A stretch of DNA of 45,932 nt, from assembly GCA_036504215.1 (NCBI GenBank), contig DASXVO010000022.1, forward strand, positions 1 to 45,932, written 5' to 3'. The stretch is from Vicinamibacterales bacterium. GTDB lineage: Bacteria; Acidobacteriota; Vicinamibacteria; Vicinamibacterales; Fen-181. A program made the translations under genes and the position numbers. Positions 1-9,006 of this stretch are shown one piece after another. Position 1 is the first letter of the stretch, and every line of letters starts with the position of its first letter. The notes beneath the pieces were generated by a model, which ran no database searches, was not told the origin of the DNA, and saw only the letters and a program-made list of their open reading frames with translations.

Positions 1-453
1 CTCTCGTCGCTGGCGGTGATCGAGGCGGAATCTTCCTCTCCCCGCGATTTGCTCCTCAGCAGCCTGGACGAGGCGGTCGGGGCTGCGAACTCCCTGGCAG
101 TCGGAGCGGAACGGGTTGGGGAGTCGTTCCGCGGTTTCGACGTCAAGACAGCGAACGAAGACCTGACGCAGCTTGCGCAGGGACTGGGCACTCTCGTGGC
201 GATCGTGCAGGCGCTCAGCCAGGCGGTCGGTGTGGATCTGGCCAACGTATCGTGCGCCAAGGGGACTGGGGCGCAGATGATTGACGAGCTCATTGCCCAC
301 GCCGACTCGCTGATCGCGTCACAGTCGACGGGGGACTGGATTACCGTGGCCGACGTGATCGAGTATGACATCGCTCCGGCGCTCCGCGCCTGGCCGGACC
401 TGCTGGATGCTCTTCGCGGTGCAGTCCCGGATGTCCCGCGCTCGGTGTCGTGA
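1..453 (+). CDS. Hypothetical protein, 5' end possibly outside window
   Basis: The reading frame is open from the first base, so the start may lie upstream. A GTG at 16 would give 145 residues. I do not recognise the family. The visible protein is acidic, mostly helical in composition and has no membrane segment. It has one cysteine, and its C-terminus (around VIEYDIAPALRAWPDLLDAL) looks amphipathic. The gene ends 9 bases before the next start and lies in the same operon as two glycosyltransferases and, further on, flagellar genes. A role in flagellar glycosylation is suggested only by position. It could be a small cytoplasmic partner or scaffold protein. Confidence 0.6.
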   Translation, partial: LSSLAVIEAESSSPRDLLLSSLDEAVGAANSLAVGAERVGESFRGFDVKTANEDLTQLAQGLGTLVAIVQALSQAVGVDLANVSCAKGTGAQMIDELIAHADSLIASQSTGDWITVADVIEYDIAPALRAWPDLLDALRGAVPDVPRSVS

Positions 454-462
454 GAGCCTGCC

Positions 463-2163
463 GTGACCGACCTCTTTCGGGACAATCTGGCCGCGCTCCT
501 CGAACGTTCGCCGGAAACCGGACGCCGCGTTGAGGCGTCGCCCGTTCTGCGCGGGTTCGGCATCGCGTCCTCGGCCGACGGCGGAGCGATAGTCGAGCAG
601 GGGGGCCATCCCCTCGAAAGCCGGCGCGCGCCGGTCGAGGCCGCACGGCGTCAGGCCGCGGCCGTGCCCTTTCCCCGCGTTGCTGTGGCCGGCATCGGAG
701 CCGGGTACCTCGTGGAGGCGTTGTTCGAACGGGGCGTCGAGGTGGCGGCCATCGTCGAGGACGGTACCGACGCGCTGGTCGCCGCGATGTCGGCGCGGGA
801 TCTCCGGGCCATTCTCCGGCAGGTTCCGGTCGTGCTGCTCGACACGCTCGGAGATGCCACCGAACGGGTACTCTTCAAGTCCCGCGTGTCGGATCTCGCG
901 CCGCTCGGCGGCAGGGTGGCCGGGAGCGCAGGTCTCGGTGCGCTGGTCACGTCGTGGCCGCGCATTCCTCCGCCCACGCGGCCGCCCCGCGTCCTCGTCG
1001 TCGGTCCGATCTACGGGGGCTCGCTGGAAACCTCGCGGTCCACAGCCCGAGCGATGACGGCCATTGGCGCGGACACGAGCTTTCTCGATTTCGCCCCGTT
1101 TGGCGAGGGTTGGCGCGCGATCGAGCAGTTCGAACTCCCCACCGAGGGGCGCCGATCGCTCCAGGCCAGTCTGGCGGAGATGCTCGGTGAGACGGTGGTC
1201 CGCCGGGCCGAGGCGTGGAAGCCGGACCTCGTCCTGGCGCTCGCGCAGGCCCCGCTCTCGGAGCCGAGTCTTCGTCGGCTTCGCGAGATGGGCTCCCGCA
1301 CGGCATTCTGGTTCGTCGAGAACGGGCGCGTGCTGCCGTATTGGAAAGATGTCGCACGCAGCTACGATGTGTTCTTCGCAATCCAAGTGCAGCCGTTCAT
1401 CGACCAGGTGAAAGCGGCCGGCGCGGCCAGGGCGGTGTACTTGCCAACGGCGTGCGATCGCGAACGTCACGTGCCCGTTGTGCTGACCCCGGAGGAGCGC
1501 AGCCGGTACGAAACGGATGTGAGCTTCGCGGGGGCGCCGTACCTGAATCGGCGGCGGTTGCTGGGGACGCTTGCCGACTGGTCACCGAGGATTTGGGGCG
1601 AAGGGTGGGATCAGACCGAGCTGGCCTCGATGGCCGTCGGCACGGGACATCGCTTCTCCCTCGATGAAATGGTCCGCGTCTTCGCCGGTTCACGGGTCAA
1701 TCTGAATATCCACTCGGCGGCCCACACCGAAGGACTGGACCCCGATCCGGACTATCTCAACCCACGCACCTTCGAGTTGGCAGCGTGCGCCGCGTTCCAA
1801 CTCGTGGACGCGAGGCAGCCGCTTCGCGACGCTTTTGCCGAGACCGAGGTCGTCAGCTTCCGTTCGGTGTCGGAACTGCGCGAATGTCTCTCCCACTATC
1901 TGGCACATCCCGAGGAGCGGCAGGCGTTCGCACGGCGGGCTCGCGCGCGAGCGCTGGCGGCACACACGTTCGAGCACCGGGCGCGTGAAATTCTGCGTGA
2001 AGCGGTGGGGCCCGACTTCGCCGCGGGGGCCATCCTCCGCACCAGGCGAGGCGGCGACGACACGCTCGACGCGGCAATCGATCACGCGGGCCAGGCGAGC
2101 CCCGAGATGACGCGCGACGAGGCGCTGCTACGCCTGCTCGGCGCCGTACGGAGCACGAAGTGA
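463..2163 (+). CDS. CgeB-type glycosyltransferase
   Basis: A 566-residue protein with a GTG start preceded by GAGAG. The middle (about 175-340) has a GT-B-like N-terminal fold beginning RVLVVGPIYGGSLETSR. The C-terminal third (about 350-540) has the features of spore-maturation CgeB/glycosyl-transferase-1 proteins: VSFAGAPYLNRRRLL, SRVNLNIHSAAH and the donor-site stretch YLNPRTFELAACAAFQL. Such proteins transfer sugars from nucleotide donors to surface or flagellar acceptors. The first 170 residues are not recognisable and may bind the acceptor. The stop overlaps the next start (GTGA), so the two transferases are probably translationally coupled. Sugar and acceptor cannot be told from sequence. 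Confidence 0.85.
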   Translation: MTDLFRDNLAALLERSPETGRRVEASPVLRGFGIASSADGGAIVEQGGHPLESRRAPVEAARRQAAAVPFPRVAVAGIGAGYLVEALFERGVEVAAIVEDGTDALVAAMSARDLRAILRQVPVVLLDTLGDATERVLFKSRVSDLAPLGGRVAGSAGLGALVTSWPRIPPPTRPPRVLVVGPIYGGSLETSRSTARAMTAIGADTSFLDFAPFGEGWRAIEQFELPTEGRRSLQASLAEMLGETVVRRAEAWKPDLVLALAQAPLSEPSLRRLREMGSRTAFWFVENGRVLPYWKDVARSYDVFFAIQVQPFIDQVKAAGAARAVYLPTACDRERHVPVVLTPEERSRYETDVSFAGAPYLNRRRLLGTLADWSPRIWGEGWDQTELASMAVGTGHRFSLDEMVRVFAGSRVNLNIHSAAHTEGLDPDPDYLNPRTFELAACAAFQLVDARQPLRDAFAETEVVSFRSVSELRECLSHYLAHPEERQAFARRARARALAAHTFEHRAREILREAVGPDFAAGAILRTRRGGDDTLDAAIDHAGQASPEMTRDEALLRLLGAVRSTK

Positions 2164-3806
2164 AGCCGCGCCGCGTGCTCGTCCTGCAACTGTGCCGCAT
2201 GGGAGACATCCTCCAGACGACGCCCATGCTGAGGGGGATTCGTCGGGAGCACCCCGACTGGCACGTGACCCTGGTTCTGCTCGACGGTTTTGCCAGCGTG
2301 CCCATACCGACACGCCTGTACGACCGTCTCGTCAGCTTCCCACATTCGGCGCTCTTTGCCACCGTGGCCACGAATCCCGATCAATGGCGGGACGGACTGA
2401 CCCGGCTTCGGAGCCTGATCGAGGAGTTGGGAAGCGAGCCGTACGACCTTGCCCTCAACCTCACGCACAGCGATGTGTCGGGCTATCTGATGGCGGCCGT
2501 CCCGAGCCGCGAGCGGCGGGGCGTGGTCTTTGGCGCGGACCGCAAGCGGGCGATTCGCGGCGCGTGGATGCAGTATTTCTGGGCCACGGCGAGGTCCCGC
2601 CTGCTTCGCGCGTTCAACCTGGTTGATCTCTACACGTGGTCCGCGGATGTGGGCTGTGACGATGGAGCCCTCGATCTCGCCGTGCCCGATCCCGCGCGCC
2701 ACCGGATTGAGGAATGGTTGAACGAGCACAAGGCGGGGGTGCGCCCGCTGATCGCGCTGCAACTGGGTGCGAGCGAGCAGATCCGTCAGTGGCGCCCCGA
2801 GAACTTCGCCGGACTGGTGGACCAACTTCCCGCCGATGTCGCCGATTTCGTGCTCGTTGGGACTGCGGGTGAGCGCCCCTTGGCGGACCGCTTCAAGGCG
2901 GTCGTCAGGCGCCCGGTGCTCGACGCGGTCGGCTCCACGTCCTTGACGGAACTCGGTGCGCTGCTCGGGCGTTGCCGCCTTCTCGTCACCAACGACACCG
3001 GAACCATGCACGTGGCCACAGCGGTCGGCACCAAGGTGCTGGAGATCACGCTGGGCCCCGCGCTCGCTCACGAGACGGGTCCGTACGGTGTCGGTCATCT
3101 CATTGTCGAGCCGGAGATCGCGTGCTTTCCGTGTCCGGCGGGGGCGGACTGCAACCACCGATCGTGCCACGAGTACCTCTCGCCCGGGGCGGGGGCGGCA
3201 CTGGTCCGCTTCGCGATGGGCGAGCCCGGTGTGCCAACCGTGCCTGGCGGGCGAGTCCTGTGCGCCGTTCGCGCGGCGTCAGGAGGCGTCGAGTACCGCC
3301 CTCTCGTTGCCTCGACGATGAAGCCGACGGATATTCTCCGCGACCTGACGGGGCAAGCGTGGGGGGACTCGCTGGGCTTCCCGCACCCTGCCGCGGGCGT
3401 ACAGGCGCCGAAGCGAGATTTGCTGCCCTCCGGCCTGACCGACTGGGCGTGGGCCACGCCGGTGATCAAAGCCCTTGCGGAGGTCGAGACCGAGGCCCGG
3501 AATGCCGGGGCCCTGCTCCGGCGGCTTCCGGGCGCGCCGCGGAAGGAACAGGCCGATCTGGCCGCGCGCACGCATCGGCACCTCGAGCGACTCCTGCTGC
3601 TCGGCGAGATTGAACCTTCCTGCCTGCCTCTGGTGACCGGTCTTCGGGTTGAACTTGAATCGATTGTGGCTTCCGACCTGCGGACGCTCACGCGAACCCA
3701 GACCGCAGCCTATCTCGCGGTCTCCGGGCGCGCGATCCGCCTCGCCAGTCTGCTGAGCGCGTGCGCACCGGCCCCCTCTTGTGCGACCATGTCGGCCGGG
3801 ATATAG
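2160..3806 (+). CDS. Glycosyltransferase family 9 (heptosyltransferase-like) with C-terminal extension
   Basis: A 548-residue protein starting at a GTG that overlaps the upstream TGA. Residues 1-350 form a GT9 fold. The start RVLVLQLCRMGDILQTTPML is the family's N-terminal nucleotide-fold signature. LIALQLGASEQIRQWRPENF and LLVTNDTGTMHVATAVG are the ADP-heptose/donor-binding motifs. A cysteine cluster CFPCPAGADCNHRSC (about 321-335) is typical of GT9 enzymes that act outside lipopolysaccharide core assembly. The last 190 residues have no recognisable domain and make the protein much longer than the usual 320-360 residues. The flagellar setting suggests a glycan or protein acceptor rather than lipid A core. 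Confidence 0.85.
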   Translation: MKPRRVLVLQLCRMGDILQTTPMLRGIRREHPDWHVTLVLLDGFASVPIPTRLYDRLVSFPHSALFATVATNPDQWRDGLTRLRSLIEELGSEPYDLALNLTHSDVSGYLMAAVPSRERRGVVFGADRKRAIRGAWMQYFWATARSRLLRAFNLVDLYTWSADVGCDDGALDLAVPDPARHRIEEWLNEHKAGVRPLIALQLGASEQIRQWRPENFAGLVDQLPADVADFVLVGTAGERPLADRFKAVVRRPVLDAVGSTSLTELGALLGRCRLLVTNDTGTMHVATAVGTKVLEITLGPALAHETGPYGVGHLIVEPEIACFPCPAGADCNHRSCHEYLSPGAGAALVRFAMGEPGVPTVPGGRVLCAVRAASGGVEYRPLVASTMKPTDILRDLTGQAWGDSLGFPHPAAGVQAPKRDLLPSGLTDWAWATPVIKALAEVETEARNAGALLRRLPGAPRKEQADLAARTHRHLERLLLLGEIEPSCLPLVTGLRVELESIVASDLRTLTRTQTAAYLAVSGRAIRLASLLSACAPAPSCATMSAGI

Positions 3807-4056
3807 CCCGGGACCGGGCACCGGTGTCTGCTCGGAAGATGCGAGTTGGAGCACCGGGAGGGCGGTGAAGTGGGCCCTGGCGCTGGTATTTCACTTGCAG
3901 GTCCGAGCGGTACCACGGCGTGCCGATGCGACGTGCGGGCGAAACACACCGGATATCGACGAAATCGCCGCACGGTTGGACGTCGGCTGGACGACCGCCC
4001 GTGTCGTGCGTCCGTCGTTGTGCGCCCACACGGCGTGCAGGGTTTCTGGAGGACTT
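3807..4056 (+). other. Intergenic gap with no supported gene
   Basis: These 250 bases are the longest gap within the first gene block. The frame of the downstream NHL gene stays open back to 3781. However, the predicted residues there are not protein-like, and a well-placed GGAGG lies only before the GTG at 4057. I see no convincing promoter or U-tract terminator. The inverted repeat GCCCGGGACCGGGC right after the stop at 3806 could fold into a small hairpin. Confidence 0.5.
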
Positions 4057-6102
4057 GTGGCCAGCATCACGCGCCCGGCAGACGATATGACCGGCGGGAC
4101 TGTGCCCTCGCGTGCCGCAAGCCAGGTCATCCATGATGTGGGGGGGGCGGGCCCGATCTATTCCGCGGCGACCGGCCCCGACGGCCGCCGGTATTTCAGC
4201 GACGAATTCCATCACCGCGTGGTCATCGAAGAGTCCACCGGCTACCACTGGAGTTTCGGCCAGATGGGCGGCGGGGCTGGAGAATTTCGCCATCCCAGGG
4301 GCCTCGCACTCTTGGCCAGTGAGACGATTGAGGCGTGCCGGCTGTTCGTGTGTGACGCCTGGAACCACCGGATCCAGGTCTTCGACGGTCAGGGTGTCTT
4401 TCTCTTCGCGTTTGGGAGTGCCGGCAACGGCGAAGGACAATTCGACGTCCCGTCCGACATCACGCTGATACGGCCCGAGTTCCCTGGCGAGGATCTGGGA
4501 ACGGATCCACACGACGGCACCTGGCTGGCGGTCGCCGACCGCTGGAATAACCGGGTACAGGTGTTCGACTTCGATGGTGCGTTCATCGCGACCACTGGCG
4601 GTCGCCTGCGCTCGACGACGGCGTCGCACGGTGCGCTCGGCGCGACCGGCGGCTGGCCGTTCTTCCGAATCGGCGTCGATCCCACCACCTGGTTTCCGGT
4701 TCGCCTCCATTGGAGCCCGCCCCACCTCGAAATCACTTCGGCAAATGGTCGGATTCTGAACGTCGATCTCGCGCTGGCGATGTTGCCCGATTTCGAGCGC
4801 TGGCGGCAGACCGCGTCGATGGCCGAACTGGCGGAGGCCCGCCGCGAACTCACGTCAGGCGCCGGCGCGCTGCGGTCCGCGCCCGAGGTTCTCGCGGCGA
4901 TCGACACTCGGCTTGGAGCGGCCCAGCTGGCTGACGGTCGTGCGAGCGACGCGGCGCGCAGTTGGGCGATGGCCTGGCCGACGGGGCTGTCCCCTCGCGC
5001 GGTGGATCGGCAGCTCGAACAACGGGTGGTGGCGGCCGAGGCCTATCTGTCGGGTCCGTCCGCCCGCGTGCGCAGACGGTTGCTGCTGAAGGGACTGCGA
5101 TCGCGGCTGGCCATCGAGCGGCGACGGCGGGCGCGTGAAACTGTGACGCTCCACCTCCAGAGTGAGCGCAGCGCGTCGCGAGCGCGGCACGACGCCGTAA
5201 TCGGTACGGCGGTGGACCCCGCGGCACTTTCGAGCCTCTGGGCGCCGACCGCGCGGCTCTCGGCGCTGAAGACGCGGGTGGGTGTGCTCGAACGACGACA
5301 GGATCCGTCTGCCACGATCTGCTGGACCGCCCCCCCGGTCGAGGGAGATCTGCGGCACGCCACGGTCGCGCACGGACAACTGGCGGTCGTGGCGGCCAGG
5401 CAGCCGGCGGTGTGGGTGTTCGACGCCGACTGCGCGCCGCTCGGTCGGTTCGCGCTGCCGGCCGGAACACATCCCCGAGGGATCGCGGCCGGCCCGGCCG
5501 GCGGCTGGTACGTTTCGGATGTTCAGCACGATTGCCTGCTCCACCTGGACGCGGCCGGCAAGATCGTCGACCGGTGGGGCCATCACGGCGAGCGTCCAGA
5601 TGCGTTCAACGGGCCGCTCGGTCTGGCCGCGGACGCCGAAGGTCTGTTCGTCGCAGACCGCGACAACGATCGGGTCGAGCAGTATGACGATCGCGGGTGC
5701 GCGCTCGGCGCCTATCCGCGCCTGAGCGCTCCGACCGCGGTCGCCATCGATTCCGAGAGTCTATGGGTGGCGGAATGGCGCAGGCACGCCGTGCGTCGCC
5801 TGGCCCGTGCCACCGGCGAAATTCTCGGCGTGTTGCAGCATCCGGACCTGGTTGCCCCCGTGGCGGTGGCGTTGACGGACGAACTGGTGCTCGTGGCGGA
5901 CTACTGCGGCGGGGTGCACGCGTTCACGACCGCGGGCACGTGGCGTGGATGCGTGACGATGGTCGATGGGCGCTCTTTCGGCCGCCTTCACGGATTGGTC
6001 GTCATCAAAGGGTACGGCGTCGCGGTCGATCACGATCACGGCTGCCTGCTTCGATTCCGACTCCCACAGGGAGATCAGTCATGGCAGTCCGAGTCACGGT
6101 AG
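4057..6102 (+). CDS. NHL-repeat beta-propeller protein
   Basis: The start chosen is the GTG at 4057, which has GGAGG 4 bases upstream; this gives 681 residues. NHL-type propeller blades occur at both ends. Near the N-terminus (about 25-200) are VCDAWNHRIQVFD and VADRWNNRVQVFDFDG. Near the C-terminus (about 430-680) are VSDVQHDCLLHLD, LFVADRDNDRVEQYD and LWVAEWRRHAVRRL. Between them (about 235-420) lies an alanine/arginine-rich helical region. No signal peptide is visible, so the protein appears cytoplasmic. NHL propellers usually bind proteins, peptides or sugars. The last 22 bases overlap the aminotransferase gene, tying it to the nonulosonate operon. Its role is unknown; scaffold or glycan/flagellin recognition are inferences. 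Confidence 0.8.
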   Translation: MASITRPADDMTGGTVPSRAASQVIHDVGGAGPIYSAATGPDGRRYFSDEFHHRVVIEESTGYHWSFGQMGGGAGEFRHPRGLALLASETIEACRLFVCDAWNHRIQVFDGQGVFLFAFGSAGNGEGQFDVPSDITLIRPEFPGEDLGTDPHDGTWLAVADRWNNRVQVFDFDGAFIATTGGRLRSTTASHGALGATGGWPFFRIGVDPTTWFPVRLHWSPPHLEITSANGRILNVDLALAMLPDFERWRQTASMAELAEARRELTSGAGALRSAPEVLAAIDTRLGAAQLADGRASDAARSWAMAWPTGLSPRAVDRQLEQRVVAAEAYLSGPSARVRRRLLLKGLRSRLAIERRRRARETVTLHLQSERSASRARHDAVIGTAVDPAALSSLWAPTARLSALKTRVGVLERRQDPSATICWTAPPVEGDLRHATVAHGQLAVVAARQPAVWVFDADCAPLGRFALPAGTHPRGIAAGPAGGWYVSDVQHDCLLHLDAAGKIVDRWGHHGERPDAFNGPLGLAADAEGLFVADRDNDRVEQYDDRGCALGAYPRLSAPTAVAIDSESLWVAEWRRHAVRRLARATGEILGVLQHPDLVAPVAVALTDELVLVADYCGGVHAFTTAGTWRGCVTMVDGRSFGRLHGLVVIKGYGVAVDHDHGCLLRFRLPQGDQSWQSESR

Positions 6103-7268
6103 AGACGCATCCGTTCATCGAATTCTCCCGGCCGACCATCGGCCCCGAGGAGATCGAAGCGGTCGCCGACGCGATGCGGTCGGGATGGTTGTCGTGCGGG
6201 CCGCGCACGAAGGAGTTCGAGACGGCGTTCGCCGCTTTCGTCGGGGCACGATATGGCGTCGCGGTCAACTCCTGCACCGCGGCGCTGCACCTCTCGCTGT
6301 TGGCCGAAGGCGTCGGACCGGGCGACGAGGTGATCACGACGCCGCTCACCTTCTGCGCGACAGCCAACGCCGTGCTGCACACCGGGGCGACGCCGGTCTT
6401 CGCCGACATCGACCTGCTGACGATGAACATCGATCCCGCGGCGGTCGAAGCGGCGATCACGCCAAAAACCAGGGTGCTGCTCCCAGTGCACTTCGGCGGA
6501 CGTCCGGCGGATGTGCTCACCCTCCGCGCGCTGGCGCGCAGGCGGGACCTGGCGTTGATCGAGGACGCGGCGCACTGCGTGGACGGGATGATTGGCGGTG
6601 AGCGCATTGGGGCGATCGGCGACTTCACCTGTTTCAGCTTCTATGCGACGAAGAATCTCACGACCGGTGAAGGCGGCATGATCACGACCGATTCGCGTGA
6701 GCAGGCCGAGTGGCTGCGCATCGCGGCGCTGCAGGGAATGAGCCGGGACGCCTGGGCGCGCTATTCGCGAGCCGGCGGCCGTCTGTACGACGTGGTCATG
6801 GCCGGCTTCAAGTACAACATGACCGATCTGCAGGCGGCAGTCGGGCTGCAGCAGCTCCGCCGCCTGGCCGACATGCAGGCCCGGAGGGAAGCGATCTGGG
6901 CCCGCTATGACGAGGCATTTGCCGATCTGCCGGTGACGCGCCCCGCCGAGCCCGCGCCGGGAACCCGCCACGCCAGGCACCTCTACACGCTGCTCGTCGA
7001 TCCCGACGTCGCGGGCTGCTCCCGCGACGGCCTGCGCGAGGCGTTGCGCGAGAGGGGCATCGGCACGAGCGTGCATTTCACGGCGCTTCATCTGTTTGCG
7101 TACTATGCGGATCGCCTCGGCCTCAAGCGCGGGATGTTCCCGAACGCCGAGTTCGTGTGCGATCGGACGATGTCGTTGCCGTTCTCCTCGGCCATGACGG
7201 ACGAGGAGGTCGAGCGGGTCATCGAGAGCGTGAGGGCCCTGCTCGCATGCCCGCGCGGCGCCTCATGA
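6081..7268 (+). CDS. PLP-dependent nucleotide-sugar aminotransferase (PseC/LegC/DegT family)
   Basis: A 395-residue protein of normal length for the DegT/DnrJ/EryC1 family. The ATG is preceded by AGGGAG at 8 bases and lies inside the end of the NHL gene. FSRPTIGPEEIEAVADAMRSG is the family N-terminus, and LIEDAAHCVDG carries the PLP-phenol aspartate. SFYATKNLTTGEGG contains the Schiff-base lysine at about residue 191. The enzyme would place an amino group at C4 of a UDP-4-keto-6-deoxy-HexNAc made by the dehydratase at 13686, the second step to pseudaminic or legionaminic acids. Its stop overlaps the next start (ATGA). Whether the substrate is the altro (Pse) or gluco (Leg) isomer cannot be decided here. 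Confidence 0.9.
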   Translation: MAVRVTVETHPFIEFSRPTIGPEEIEAVADAMRSGWLSCGPRTKEFETAFAAFVGARYGVAVNSCTAALHLSLLAEGVGPGDEVITTPLTFCATANAVLHTGATPVFADIDLLTMNIDPAAVEAAITPKTRVLLPVHFGGRPADVLTLRALARRRDLALIEDAAHCVDGMIGGERIGAIGDFTCFSFYATKNLTTGEGGMITTDSREQAEWLRIAALQGMSRDAWARYSRAGGRLYDVVMAGFKYNMTDLQAAVGLQQLRRLADMQARREAIWARYDEAFADLPVTRPAEPAPGTRHARHLYTLLVDPDVAGCSRDGLREALRERGIGTSVHFTALHLFAYYADRLGLKRGMFPNAEFVCDRTMSLPFSSAMTDEEVERVIESVRALLACPRGAS

Positions 7269-8323
7269 TGAGAGACGACGACCATGCGGCCCGGAGACCC
7301 GGCGCGCGCCAACGCCGTGCAGGGCCGTGTTCGCGCCAGCGGGGCGATCCGCGCATCGGCTCCGTGCTGTTCCGCGTGGCCGCCGGGCCCCGGACGGGAT
7401 TTGGCCACCTGCAACGTGCCCTGTCGCTGTCTCGCGCCCTGCACGTTCCGCCCGTCATGTCGATTCGCGGATCGTCCGCCACGCTCCGCGCCGCACGGCG
7501 GCTTGGTGTACGGGTGGTCGACGGATCCAGCGCCCGGAATATCCTCCTTCGACAGCGCCCCCGAATCCTGATCATCGACGACCGTGAGGCTCGCGCCACC
7601 GCACCATGGCGACGCGCCGCGCGCGGGCTGGGCGTCCCGATCGTCAGCATCCACGACCTCGGGATCGGGTTCGGCGATGCGGACCTGATCGTGGATGGGA
7701 GCCTCACGGCGCAGGCGCCGGCGGGCGTGGTCGCCCGGGTGTTGATCGGTACTTCGTACGCGATTCTTGGTCGGACGGCGCGGGCAGGGCCGCGTCGGCC
7801 GGCGGCGGGGGAGTCGGTGGTGATCGCGCTCGGTGGAGGGCGCCGCCGGGGGTTGGCCGTGCGACTGGCACGAGCCCTGCGCGTTCGGCGGCCGGCGGCC
7901 GAGGTCCTCGTTGCCGGCGGATTCAGCGCAACCGGACGCCAGCGGGGGCCTGCCGGGATTCGTTGGATTCGGCCCGATGGCCTTTCCGACGCGTTGCGGC
8001 AGGCTTCGGTGGCCATTGTCGGCGGGGGCGTGACGCTCTACGAATCGTGCGCGCTCGGTGTGCCGACAGTGGGGATCGCCGTCGTGGCGTCGCAGGTGCC
8101 GACCGTGACAGCATTTGCGGCGCGCGGAGCGATCATCGGCGGAGGGCTCGCGTCGGGCCGCGGCGACTCCCCGGCGATTGTCGTCACGCGCGTCGTTGGC
8201 GAGGTGGTCAACCTGCTGCAGGACGGCGCGACGCGTCGGCGCCTGGCGAGCGCCGCGGCATCGCTGGTTGACCGGCGCGGCGCCGAGCGCGTGGCGACTG
8301 CCATCCGAAGGCTGTGGCCATGA
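7265..8323 (+). CDS. PseG-like UDP-sugar hydrolase
   Basis: A 352-residue protein starting at an ATGA overlap with the aminotransferase. An in-frame GTG at 7364, right before LFRVAAG, would remove an arginine-rich, probably unconserved 33-residue leader. The motif VLFRVAAGPRTGFGHLQR matches the N-terminus of PseG, where the glycine-rich loop and histidine (about H48 here) act in hydrolysis of the UDP-sugar. The C-terminal half has the GT-B donor-site pattern VAIVGGGVTLYESCALGVPTV. PseG releases UDP from UDP-2,4-diacetamido-2,4,6-trideoxy-altrose before condensation with phosphoenolpyruvate. LegG/NeuC-type hydrolysing epimerases look different, so this is the more Pse-like member of the pathway. 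Confidence 0.82.
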   Translation: MMRDDDHAARRPGARQRRAGPCSRQRGDPRIGSVLFRVAAGPRTGFGHLQRALSLSRALHVPPVMSIRGSSATLRAARRLGVRVVDGSSARNILLRQRPRILIIDDREARATAPWRRAARGLGVPIVSIHDLGIGFGDADLIVDGSLTAQAPAGVVARVLIGTSYAILGRTARAGPRRPAAGESVVIALGGGRRRGLAVRLARALRVRRPAAEVLVAGGFSATGRQRGPAGIRWIRPDGLSDALRQASVAIVGGGVTLYESCALGVPTVGIAVVASQVPTVTAFAARGAIIGGGLASGRGDSPAIVVTRVVGEVVNLLQDGATRRRLASAAASLVDRRGAERVATAIRRLWP

Positions 8324-9006
8324 CGCGGCGCGCGATCATCTTCGACCTCGACGAGACGCTCTACCGCGAGCGACGGTTCGTGCTGAGCGGCTATCACGCG
8401 GTCGCCAGCGCCGCGGCGCTGGAGTCGGGCGTTCCGGAGCGTGAGATCCTCACGGTTTTGGTTGGCGCGCTGCGACGAGGTCGCCGTGCGCGGGCGTTTC
8501 AGGACGTGTGCGAGTGCTTCGGGCTTCCGGCGGGGAATACCTCCCGCTGGCTGGCGATCTACCGCGCTCACGAGCCGCGGTTGCGGCTTCCGCGACCATC
8601 CCGGGAGACCCTTCTCTCGTTGCGGCCGTCCTGGCGAACCGGGATCCTCACGAACGGGCTACCATCCGTCCAGGCGGCGAAGGTGCGCGCGCTCCGGCTC
8701 CGGGATCTCGTGGATGCTGTCGTCTATGCCGACGAGTTCGACGGCGGCAAGCCGAGCGCAGCGCCGTTTCTCGAGATGCTCGCGCGTCTCGGCAGCGAGC
8801 CCGCGCGAGCGGTCTTTGCTGGAGACGACCCGGTGCGCGATATCGGAGGCGCGATGCAGGTCGGAATGCGGACGGTGCTCGTTCGCAGGTCGGCAATGAG
8901 CGGCATGGCTGCGGGACCCGAGCCGGATGCGGTCGTGCGATCGGTGTCGGAGATCCCCTCAATCGCCGCGCGGTGGATCGGCGAGGAGTTGGCGTATGTG
9001 CATTGA
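8320..9006 (+). CDS. HAD-superfamily hydrolase
   Basis: A 228-residue protein starting at an ATGA overlap with the previous gene. HAD motif I is IIFDLDETLY at the N-terminus with both catalytic aspartates. Motif II is GILTNG. Motif III is the lysine in FDGGKPS, and motif IV is VFAGDDPVRDI. A helical C1 cap lies between motifs I and II. HAD phosphatases of this kind remove phosphate from small metabolites; NanP does so on Neu5Ac-9-phosphate. Classical Pse and Leg routes have no phosphorylated intermediate, so its presence between hydrolase and synthase genes is noteworthy. The substrate is unknown. Confidence 0.85.
   Translation: MTRRAIIFDLDETLYRERRFVLSGYHAVASAAALESGVPEREILTVLVGALRRGRRARAFQDVCECFGLPAGNTSRWLAIYRAHEPRLRLPRPSRETLLSLRPSWRTGILTNGLPSVQAAKVRALRLRDLVDAVVYADEFDGGKPSAAPFLEMLARLGSEPARAVFAGDDPVRDIGGAMQVGMRTVLVRRSAMSGMAAGPEPDAVVRSVSEIPSIAARWIGEELAYVH

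Noticed and set aside
319-1470. Long minus-strand open frame opposite the CgeB-type gene
   Set aside because: It is a shadow of the real plus-strand gene in high-GC DNA; its residues are Arg/Gly/His-rich with no family resemblance.
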